Source: Massilia sp. UBA2604 (GTDB lineage Bacteria > Pseudomonadota > Gammaproteobacteria > Burkholderiales > Burkholderiaceae_D). From it: a DNA stretch of 11,233 nt. The number at the start of each line of letters is the position of its first letter. The first letter of the stretch is position 1. Shown one piece after another: positions 6,566-11,233 of this stretch. A program made the position numbers and the translations under genes. The notes below the pieces were generated by a model. The model ran no database searches and was not told the origin of the DNA. It saw only the letters and a program-made list of their open reading frames with translations. The stretch is taken from NCBI GenBank assembly GCA_002339265.1, contig DDKG01000330.1, positions 1 through 11,233 on the forward strand. The letters run 5' to 3'.

Positions 6566-7194
6566 AGATCGCATATGCATTCATCGCGGCCGTGCTGGCC
6601 GGCTGCGCCAGCAAACCATTGCCGCCCGACTGGCAGGCCAATGCCAAGGGTGCGCTGGACGCCTCGGTCGACGATTACCTGAAGGGCCACACGGCGGCTT
6701 CCGCCTCCGAATTCCGCGAGGCGCGGCTAGAAACGGCGGCCACCGGCCGGCTGGATCACGTGGCGCAGGTGGAGCTGGTGCGCTGCGCGGCGCAGGCGGC
6801 CAGCCTGGTGTTCGAGGATTGCCCCGGTTACGCGGCGCTGGCGGCGGACGCGACGCCGGCCCAGCGCGCCTACGCCGCCTACCTGGCGGGGCAGTGGGAT
6901 GGCCTGGACGCGGCGCTGCTGCCCGAGCAGCATCGCGCCGTGGTTGCGGGTGGCGCACTGGACAAGATCGAAGACCCGCTGTCGCGCCTGGTCGCGGCCG
7001 GGGCGTTGTTCAAGGCCGGGCGCATGACGCCGCAGGGTATCGAGCTGGCGGCCGATACCGCGTCGAACCAGGGCTGGCGGCGGCCCCTGCTGGCCTGGCT
7101 CGGCGTGCAGGAGCAGCGTGCGAAAGCTGCAGGCGATACCGCGGCGGCCGAGCAGATCCGGCGTCGTATCGCGCTGGCGTCAAGCGCACCGTAA
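6562..7194 (+). CDS. Small outer-membrane-type lipoprotein of the MCE operon
   Basis: This 210-residue protein starts with a short hydrophobic signal ending in the lipobox L-A-G-C, with the lipidated Cys at 15. The residue after Cys is Ala, not Asp, so outer-membrane sorting is expected. The mature part is Ala-rich and helical, with repeated A-x-x-A and AAxLxG patterns suggesting a helical-hairpin (TPR-like) fold; I do not recognise a named domain. Its ATG overlaps the stop of the MCE gene in ATGA (6562-6565), so the two are translationally coupled and the product likely works with the MCE protein, by analogy with PqiC-type auxiliary lipoproteins. It does not visibly resemble PqiC. It ends 28 bases before the convergent PhzF-family gene. 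Confidence 0.75.
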   Translation: MKIAYAFIAAVLAGCASKPLPPDWQANAKGALDASVDDYLKGHTAASASEFREARLETAATGRLDHVAQVELVRCAAQAASLVFEDCPGYAALAADATPAQRAYAAYLAGQWDGLDAALLPEQHRAVVAGGALDKIEDPLSRLVAAGALFKAGRMTPQGIELAADTASNQGWRRPLLAWLGVQEQRAKAAGDTAAAEQIRRRIALASSAP

Positions 7195-7195
7195 C

Positions 7196-7210
7196 GGGCG
7201 CTTGGCGCCC
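7196..7210. terminator. Candidate hairpin between convergent genes
   Basis: GGGCGC (7196-7201) and GCGCCC (7205-7210) form a six-base stem with a three-base loop directly after the lipoprotein stop codon and 12 bases before the end of the convergent PhzF-family gene. There is no T-run on either strand, so it is at most a weak or Rho-assisted transcript end. Confidence 0.25.
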
Positions 7211-7222
7211 AGCCCGGCCGGA

Positions 7223-8086
7223 TCAGCCGGGGAGCCGGATTTCGCCGTCGATGACGCCGGTGACGTGACCGCCGATCCAGGGCGTCCCGTCGCGGTAGCG
7301 CACGAAGATGCGTCCGTCCCTGTCCAGTGCGGCGCCCTGGCGCGCCCGGTACGGGGCGCCCGCTTGCGATGCCTGCAGCAGGCGGGCGATGCAGGCATTC
7401 GCGCTGCCGGTCACCGGGTCTTCGATCAGCACACCATGTTCGAGGAACAGTGCGCGTACCTCCATATCGGCCGGGCCGCCATCCGGATGCGGGCCGTAGA
7501 CCGCGACGCCGTCGGCGCCGCTGTCGTGTTGCAGCCGCTTGAGGGCCGCCGCGTCCGGCGACCATGCGAGGCAGTCGGCCGCACTGTCCAGTGGCACGAC
7601 CAGCCAGCGTATGCCCATGTCGACCACGGTCGGCGGATGGCGCGCGCTGATCAAGGCCTGGCCCAGCGCCTGGGACAGCAGGGGCTGCAGTGCCGGGGCG
7701 AGTGGCGTGAAGTTGGCGGGCGGTGCGCTGAACGCCAGGCTGCCATCGTCGCCCAGATGGACGGGCACCAGGCCCACGCCGCATTGCTGGACGAGTCGCC
7801 CGGGCACCTTGGGACGCAGCCCCGCCTGCAACAGCGCGTACGCGGTGCCGAGCGTCGGATGTCCGGCAAACGGAAACTCGTCCTGAGTCGTGAAGATACG
7901 CACCCGATAATCCGCGGCCGGATCGTCCGGCGTCAGCACGAATGTCGTTTCGGATAGATTGGTCCAGCGTGCGATGGCGTGCATCTGCTCGGTACTCAAA
8001 CCGTCCGCGCCGAACACGACGGCAAGTGGGTTGCCCTTGAATGGCACGTCGGAAAAGGCATCGACTTGCATGAATCGGTGAATCAC
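7223..8086 (-). CDS. PhzF family protein (isomerase/epimerase-like)
   Basis: This 287-residue protein has the PhzF/diaminopimelate-epimerase-like two-domain plan. Family marks are VDAFSDVPFKGNPLAVV at the N terminus, Glu46 in NLSETTF (the catalytic acid position in PhzF), GHPTLGTA (75-82), and EDPVTGSANA (222-231). No other phenazine genes are present, so phenazine synthesis is not implied; most chromosomal PhzF homologues have unknown substrates. The start is GTG at 8086, chosen because AAAGGA lies five bases upstream (complement of 8092-8097); the ATG at 8071 has no ribosome-binding sequence and would cut into the conserved N-terminal strand. It is the last of three minus-strand genes, separated from the flavoprotein gene by 133 bases, and probably has its own promoter. 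Confidence 0.9.
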   Translation of the reverse strand: MIHRFMQVDAFSDVPFKGNPLAVVFGADGLSTEQMHAIARWTNLSETTFVLTPDDPAADYRVRIFTTQDEFPFAGHPTLGTAYALLQAGLRPKVPGRLVQQCGVGLVPVHLGDDGSLAFSAPPANFTPLAPALQPLLSQALGQALISARHPPTVVDMGIRWLVVPLDSAADCLAWSPDAAALKRLQHDSGADGVAVYGPHPDGGPADMEVRALFLEHGVLIEDPVTGSANACIARLLQASQAGAPYRARQGAALDRDGRIFVRYRDGTPWIGGHVTGVIDGEIRLPG

Positions 8087-8141
8087 CAGCTTCCTTTCGT
8101 AGGTTCAGGCGTGACGCGCCTGCCCGGGCGCCGACGGCGGA

Positions 8142-8165
8142 AGTGTAGCACCTGCTTGCACAGGT
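8142..8165. promoter_or_regulatory. Possible promoter and dyad upstream of the PhzF-family gene
   Basis: On the minus strand TACACT (complement of 8142-8147) resembles a -10 box about 55 bases before the GTG start. Just upstream is the dyad ACCTG-N6-CAGGT (8150-8165), which would overlap the -10/-35 spacer and could bind a dimeric regulator. No good -35 box is seen. The rest of the 133-base gap shows only GC-rich self-complementary stretches. Confidence 0.25.
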
Positions 8166-8219
8166 CGGGTCGGCTTGCCTACGTTCGGCCGGTTTGCGAG
8201 CGGCTGGCCATCCGCGGCA

Positions 8220-9149
8220 TCAGCGCAAGGCCCAGGGCAGCGTATTGTGGATGGTGGTGGCCGCGATCGCCGCCTGGCCGGCCGCCACGGCAATCTGGTT
8301 CAGGCCGCGCGTGACGTCGCCGATGGCGAACAACCCCGGCACCGAGGTGCGGCAATGGTCGTCCACCAGCAGCTTGTCGCATTCGACCGTTTCGGCGCCG
8401 AGCCCCGCCGCCAGCCCCGAGCGGGCTGATTCGCCCAGCATCGGGTAGAACACATCGCATTCGTAGGCCTCGCCGTCGCGCGTGTGCAGCACCGGCCGCA
8501 GGTCGTCGGTGAGCGTTACACCGGCCAGCGGCGAAGTGATGTGGCGCACGTTGGCCGCCTCCAGCTGCCGCTTTTCGTCGTCGTTGACGGCCGATGTCTC
8601 GGCCCGCTCGAACAGCAGCACGTCAGTGCTGAAGCTGCGCATGAACAGCGCGTGGCCCACCGGATTTACTTCGGAGGTCGCCACCGCAATGCGCTTGTCG
8701 ATCACGTCGAAGCCGTCGCACACCGGGCACAGGCGCACTGCGCCGGCGGCCACCGCTTCTTCCCAGCGCTCGACCGGCATGCCGACATCGGCCACGCCGG
8801 TGGCCAGCAGCACCGTATGCGCGCGCAGGACGGTCAGGTCGCCCTCGGGACTGCAGCAGTCGGCCACGAACAGGCCGTCTTCGATGCGCAAGTCGACGAT
8901 CTCGCCGGGGATCACGTGGCCGCCATAATTACCCAGTTGGCAGCGCAGTTGCTCCAGCAAGCGCTTGCCGTTGATGCCATCCGGGAAGCCCGGATAATTG
9001 TGCGAGACGGGAATCCAGCCCAGCCGGCTGTTGCCCTTGTCGACCAGGGCCACGTTGCGGGTGAAGCGGTGCAGGTAGATGGCGGCCGTCAGCCCGCCGG
9101 GGCCGCCGCCGACGATGAGGGTGTCGAAGACATTCTGTTTGAGTTCCAT
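8220..9149 (-). CDS. Thioredoxin-reductase-like FAD oxidoreductase
   Basis: This 309-residue flavoprotein has the architecture of low-molecular-weight thioredoxin reductases. The FAD-binding GGGPGGLTAA is at residues 14-23, LLATGV at 114-119, the redox pair C141-P-V-C144 in CPVCDG, and the C-terminal FAD motif AIGDVTRGLNQ at 275-285. Thus FAD binding and a dithiol/disulfide centre are intact. In the second nucleotide domain, where thioredoxin reductase has GGGDSA, this protein reads RIAVATSEVNPVGHA (153-167), so normal NADPH binding is doubtful. It may be a disulfide oxidase or use another electron carrier, or belong to the broad NAD(P)/FAD-dependent oxidoreductase group. No thioredoxin gene is adjacent. 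The ATG at 9149 has no Shine-Dalgarno; GATAAT (complement of 9157-9162) lies seven bases upstream and would give an almost leaderless mRNA. Confidence 0.82.
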   Translation of the reverse strand: MELKQNVFDTLIVGGGPGGLTAAIYLHRFTRNVALVDKGNSRLGWIPVSHNYPGFPDGINGKRLLEQLRCQLGNYGGHVIPGEIVDLRIEDGLFVADCCSPEGDLTVLRAHTVLLATGVADVGMPVERWEEAVAAGAVRLCPVCDGFDVIDKRIAVATSEVNPVGHALFMRSFSTDVLLFERAETSAVNDDEKRQLEAANVRHITSPLAGVTLTDDLRPVLHTRDGEAYECDVFYPMLGESARSGLAAGLGAETVECDKLLVDDHCRTSVPGLFAIGDVTRGLNQIAVAAGQAAIAATTIHNTLPWALR

Positions 9150-9233
9150 GCGCCCGATTATCCCGAGCCGGCAACGGTCGGGCTATCGGCGCGCGCCTGA
9201 GCGCCGGGTCGGCATCGGCTTACACGGGCTGGT

Positions 9234-10157
9234 TCACAGCGACTTGCCGCCGGCCGCTTCTGGTTGCAGGGTCACATGATCGATCCCGTGGCGCTCGCGC
9301 AGCATCGCGCGCACCGCCTCCAGCACCGCCGGCCATTGCTCCAGGCTGCGGATCTCGATGTGGCCGATCAGGGCAGGGTGGCCCGGCGACATGTCCCAGA
9401 CGTGCATATCGTGCACGGCCAGCACGCCCTCGACGGCGGCCATGTCGGCGCCGACCTGGATGTAGTCGATCGCATGCGGCACGCCCTCCATCAGGAAGTG
9501 ATACGACTCGCGCAGGATGCCGCTGGTCGAGCGCAGGATCAGCAGGGCGACGAAGATCGACAGGATCGGGTCGGCCTGGACCCAACCGGTCACGTAGATG
9601 ATGGCGCCGGATGCGATCGCCGCCAGCGAACCGAGCAGGTCGCCCATCACATTGACCAGGGCGGCGCGGGTATTGATGCTGTCGTTGTTACGGGAAAGAA
9701 TCCAGGCGACCAGCAGGTTGATCGAGGCGCCGAGGGCGGCGACCACCAGCACGATGCCGCCTTGCACGTGTTCGGGGTGGATCAGGCGCTGGATGGCCTC
9801 GTAGCCGATCCAGGCCACCAGGCCCAGCATCGCCAGGCAGTTGACGAAGGCGGCCAGCGCCTCGGCGCGCACGAAGCCGAAGGAGTGGCGCGCCGACGGC
9901 GGGCGCTTGGCGATCAGCTGGGCCAGCAGGGCCAGGCCGAGGGCGGCGGCGTCGGTCACCATGTGGCCGGCGTCCGAGATCAGGGCCAGCGAGTTGGAAA
10001 TGAAGCCGGTGATGACCTCGACCACGGCGAACAGCAGGGTCAGGCCGAGCGCTACCGCCAGCGCTTTCTGGCTGCGCGCTTCAATGGAGTGCGAATGGCT
10101 GGCGTCGCCGTCCAGGTGGGCGTGCAGGTGGGAAGGGTCGAGCGGCTTGTAGGTCAT
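9234..10157 (-). CDS. Cation diffusion facilitator (CzcD/ZitB-type metal efflux protein)
   Basis: This 307-residue inner-membrane protein should export divalent metal (Zn, perhaps Co/Cd/Ni) in exchange for protons. A His-rich cytosolic N terminus (HLHAHLDGDASHSHS) precedes six predicted transmembrane segments and a soluble C-terminal domain from about 222 with VHDMHVWDMSPGH. The TM2 metal site is H65-x3-D69 (HMVTD). The TM5 site is N169-x3-D173 (NVMGD), where CzcD/ZitB-type Zn exporters have His. An upstream in-frame ATG at 10199 would add 14 residues, but those codons are AT-ending (ACT, GCT, TAT, ATT, CAA), unlike the gene, and include a -10-like TATATT (complement of 10170-10175), so the ATG at 10157 is preferred. 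Neither start has a well-spaced Shine-Dalgarno. The flavoprotein gene follows after 84 bases on the same strand. Confidence 0.9.
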   Translation of the reverse strand: MTYKPLDPSHLHAHLDGDASHSHSIEARSQKALAVALGLTLLFAVVEVITGFISNSLALISDAGHMVTDAAALGLALLAQLIAKRPPSARHSFGFVRAEALAAFVNCLAMLGLVAWIGYEAIQRLIHPEHVQGGIVLVVAALGASINLLVAWILSRNNDSINTRAALVNVMGDLLGSLAAIASGAIIYVTGWVQADPILSIFVALLILRSTSGILRESYHFLMEGVPHAIDYIQVGADMAAVEGVLAVHDMHVWDMSPGHPALIGHIEIRSLEQWPAVLEAVRAMLRERHGIDHVTLQPEAAGGKSL

Positions 10158-10251
10158 CGCTTGCAAGTAAATATAGTGGCAAGCAGCAGTGTAATCCATC
10201 CCTCGGGAGAGAGCAGGGGCGGGCGCTACGGCAACTATTTCCGTGCGAGGG

Positions 10252-10280
10252 TTGCGGTAACGGCACGCGGTCCCTATAAT
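10252..10280 (+). promoter_or_regulatory. Strong sigma-70 promoter of tRNA-Val
   Basis: TTGCGG (10252-10257) and a perfect TATAAT (10275-10280) are separated by 17 bases, the optimum. Transcription should start near 10287, three bases before the mature tRNA. The discriminator GGCGGCATC is GC-rich, the feature that makes stable-RNA promoters sensitive to ppGpp. The same promoter may also supply the transcript that reaches the thrS leader, since no comparable promoter is seen between the tRNA and thrS. Confidence 0.8.
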
Positions 10281-10289
10281 GGCGGCATC

Positions 10290-10366
10290 GGGCGGTTAGT
10301 TCAGCTGGTTAGAATACTTGGTCGACATCCAAGGGGTCGCAGATTCGAATTCTGCACCGCCCACCA
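10290..10366 (+). tRNA. tRNA-Val (anticodon GAC), CCA encoded
   Basis: This is a 77-base cloverleaf: acceptor GGGCGGT/ACCGCCC, D arm GTTC/GAAT with GG in the loop, anticodon arm CTTGG/CCAAG with loop TCGACAT (anticodon GAC at 10324-10326), five-base variable loop, T arm GCAGA/TCTGC with loop TTCGAAT, discriminator A73 and encoded CCA. A35, C36 and A73 are valine identity bases. Oddities: position 33 is C (10323) instead of the near-universal U; the T-stem closing pair is A53-U61 instead of G53-C61; and the D stem has a G10-U25 wobble. All helices are otherwise fully paired. It precedes thrS by about 210 bases. Confidence 0.95.
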
Positions 10367-10402
10367 GAACATTATGTAAGAGCGAGAAAGGCACTCACGG
10401 TT

Positions 10403-10444
10403 ATGACACCGCGAACTACAACCTGGTTGTGGGGGAATCGCTAG
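10403..10444 (+). CDS. Putative threonine-rich leader peptide of thrS (MTPRTTTWLWGNR)
   Basis: This is a 13-codon frame, ATG at 10403 to TAG at 10442-10444, lying between tRNA-Val and the terminator before thrS. Four of its first seven residues are Thr (codons ACA, ACT, ACA, ACC), three in a row, and ACA/ACT are uncommon in this GC-rich genome. AAAGG at 10387-10391 could serve as ribosome-binding site, with a long 11-base spacer. Thr-rich mini-frames followed by a terminator are the hallmark of ribosome-mediated attenuation, and the downstream gene is threonyl-tRNA synthetase. The two Trp codons have no explanation. I found no clear antiterminator helix that would exclude the terminator: GTTGTG (10426-10431) can pair with CACAAC (10471-10476), but this does not overlap its stem. 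The peptide and its role are therefore inferred. Confidence 0.45.
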   Translation: MTPRTTTWLWGNR

Positions 10445-10479
10445 GCGCGAAGGGGTGTGCTTTTGCTCAACACAACGGA

Positions 10480-10507
10480 AAAACGCGGCTAGTGCCGCGT
10501 TTTTTTT
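10480..10507 (+). terminator. Intrinsic terminator between tRNA-Val/leader and thrS
   Basis: AAAACGCGGC (10480-10489), loop TAGT and GCCGCGTTTT (10494-10503) form a perfect 10-base stem, with its T-run extending to 10507. It ends 67 bases before the thrS start codon. It either simply ends the tRNA transcript or acts as the attenuator of thrS. Confidence 0.9.
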
Positions 10508-10548
10508 CGTCTTTTAAATTTTAATTGTCTTTTTGTTTATTTTTCACC

Positions 10549-10569
10549 GGCGCGAGCGCCAATTGGAGA
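10549..10569 (+). promoter_or_regulatory. thrS 5' leader hairpin and ribosome binding site
   Basis: After a T-rich, almost unstructured stretch (10501-10545), GGC-GCGA-GCC (inside GGCGCGAGCGCC, 10549-10560) makes a small hairpin that can form a GNRA-type loop. Five bases later is the Shine-Dalgarno GGAGA (10565-10569), itself five bases before the ATG. In E. coli, ThrS represses its own translation by binding structured leader RNA; whether this hairpin has such a role is unknown. Confidence 0.45.
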
Positions 10570-10574
10570 ACAGC

Positions 10575-11233
10575 ATGCTGAACGTTCGACTTCCCGATGG
10601 CTCCAGCCGTCAATTCGACGGCCCCGTGACGGTGGCCCAGGTAGCACAGAGTATCGCCCCGAGCCTGGCCAAGGCCGCCCTGGCAGGCAAGGTCAACGGC
10701 AAGGTGGTCGACACCTCGCACCTGATCGACGCCGACGCCGACCTGGCGATCGTGACCGACCGCGACCCGGAAGGCCTGGACGTGATCCGTCACTCGACCG
10801 CCCACTTGCTGGCCTATGCGGTCAAGGAATTGTTCCCGGAAGCCCAGGTCACTATCGGCCCGGTCATCGAGAATGGCTTCTACTACGACTTCTCGTACAA
10901 GCGTCCATTCACCCCGGACGACCTGGCCGCTATCGAAAAGAAAATGGTCGAGCTGGCCAAGAAGGATGAGCCGGTCACCCGCAAGGTGCTGCCACGCGAC
11001 GAGGCCGTGGCCTATTTCAAGTCGATCGGCGAAGCCTACAAGGCCGAGATCATCGCCTCGATCCCCGCCAATGAAGACGTGTCGCTGTACAGCGAAGGCG
11101 GCTTCACCGACCTGTGCCGCGGCCCGCACGTGCCGTCGACCGGCAAGCTGAAGGTCTTCAAGCTGATGAAGCTGGCCGGCGCCTACTGGCGCGGCGACTC
11201 GAAGAACGAGATGCTGCAGCGCGTGTACGGCAC
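10575..11233 (+). CDS. thrS: Threonyl-tRNA synthetase, N-terminal part
   Basis: The first 219 codons are present and the gene continues past the window edge. The product charges tRNA-Thr with threonine in the cytosol. Residues 1-61 form the N-terminal TGS domain ([14 protein letters not shown] start). The editing domain that removes mischarged serine follows, with its metal-like site H73-x3-H77 (HSTAHLLA) and C181-x3-H185 (CRGPH), matching the E. coli enzyme arrangement. The window ends about where the catalytic domain begins ([19 protein letters not shown]). The ATG at 10575 has GGAGA five bases upstream. In many proteobacteria infC, rpmI and rplT follow thrS. Control by the upstream leader and terminator is likely. 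Confidence 0.97.
   Translation, partial: MLNVRLPDGSSRQFDGPVTVAQVAQSIAPSLAKAALAGKVNGKVVDTSHLIDADADLAIVTDRDPEGLDVIRHSTAHLLAYAVKELFPEAQVTIGPVIENGFYYDFSYKRPFTPDDLAAIEKKMVELAKKDEPVTRKVLPRDEAVAYFKSIGEAYKAEIIASIPANEDVSLYSEGGFTDLCRGPHVPSTGKLKVFKLMKLAGAYWRGDSKNEMLQRVYG

Noticed and set aside
4741..6580. Two long minus-strand open frames (4741-5961 and 5423-6580) opposite the permease and MCE genes
   Set aside because: They are compositional shadows of the plus-strand genes, which have membrane segments, an MCE domain and coupled starts.
7223..8086. A phenazine biosynthesis locus suggested by the PhzF-family gene
   Set aside because: No phzA-E or phzG-like genes are nearby, and PhzF homologues are widespread without phenazine production.
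10290..10366. Reading the tRNA as tRNA-Asp (GUC anticodon)
   Set aside because: The only fully paired anticodon stem is CTTGG/CCAAG, which puts GAC at 34-36. The discriminator is A, as for valine, whereas tRNA-Asp has G73.
10370..10500. A T-box riboswitch in front of thrS, because of ACACCGCGA at 10406-10414 and the terminator
   Set aside because: The conserved T-box sequence AGGGTGGNACCGCG and the stem I architecture are missing, the fragment is not placed to pair with the terminator arm correctly, and T-boxes are rare in Proteobacteria.
10318..10524. A 68-codon plus-strand open frame running from inside tRNA-Val through the terminator
   Set aside because: It starts within the tRNA and reads through the terminator hairpin; no ribosome binding site or family likeness. 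The shorter Thr-rich frame in the same interval is better supported.

Overview
The window looks like ordinary chromosome from a GC-rich betaproteobacterium, most likely Oxalobacteraceae (Massilia or a close relative). This is inferred from the protein styles: a RelA with the EXDD signature, an MCE protein with the C-terminal 'NRKWPF' ending, a Burkholderiales-type permease, and tRNA-Val in front of thrS. Codons are strongly GC-rich at third positions. I see no insertion sequence, phage gene or CRISPR array.

Layout. (1) 1-927, minus strand: the 5' end of an AraC-family regulator gene overlaps the end of a 3-hydroxybutyrate dehydrogenase gene (bdhA), a poly-hydroxybutyrate turnover function. 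(2) 928-1049: a divergent control region with two perfect palindromes. (3) 1050-4554, plus strand: a tight set of alpha/beta hydrolase, RidA-family protein and a RelA-type (p)ppGpp synthetase whose hydrolase domain lacks its active-site motif. (4) 4555-4785: a gap holding two hairpin repeats of the GTTCCCGC...GCGGGAAC type. (5) 4786-7194, plus strand: a three-gene envelope-lipid transport unit of MlaE-like permease, membrane-anchored MCE (MlaD-like) protein and small lipoprotein, with no ATPase gene beside it. (6) 7223-10157, minus strand: a PhzF-family protein, a thioredoxin-reductase-like flavoprotein with a CPVC pair but no recognisable NADPH-binding glycine motif, and a CzcD/ZitB-type cation efflux protein. 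(7) 10252-11233, plus strand: a strong promoter, tRNA-Val(GAC), a 13-codon threonine-rich open frame, an intrinsic terminator, then the start of thrS.

The most interesting part is 10290-10575. The short frame MTPRTTTWLWGNR has four Thr codons in its first seven, three of them consecutive. It ends 35 bases before a textbook terminator that stands in front of the threonyl-tRNA synthetase gene. This suggests ribosome-mediated attenuation of thrS by threonine supply, possibly on one transcript with the upstream tRNA. That tRNA itself departs from near-universal tRNA positions (C33 instead of U33, A53-U61 instead of G53-C61). The stringent-response synthetase and a stable-RNA promoter with a GC-rich discriminator in the same window fit amino-acid-supply control, but no direct link between them is shown.
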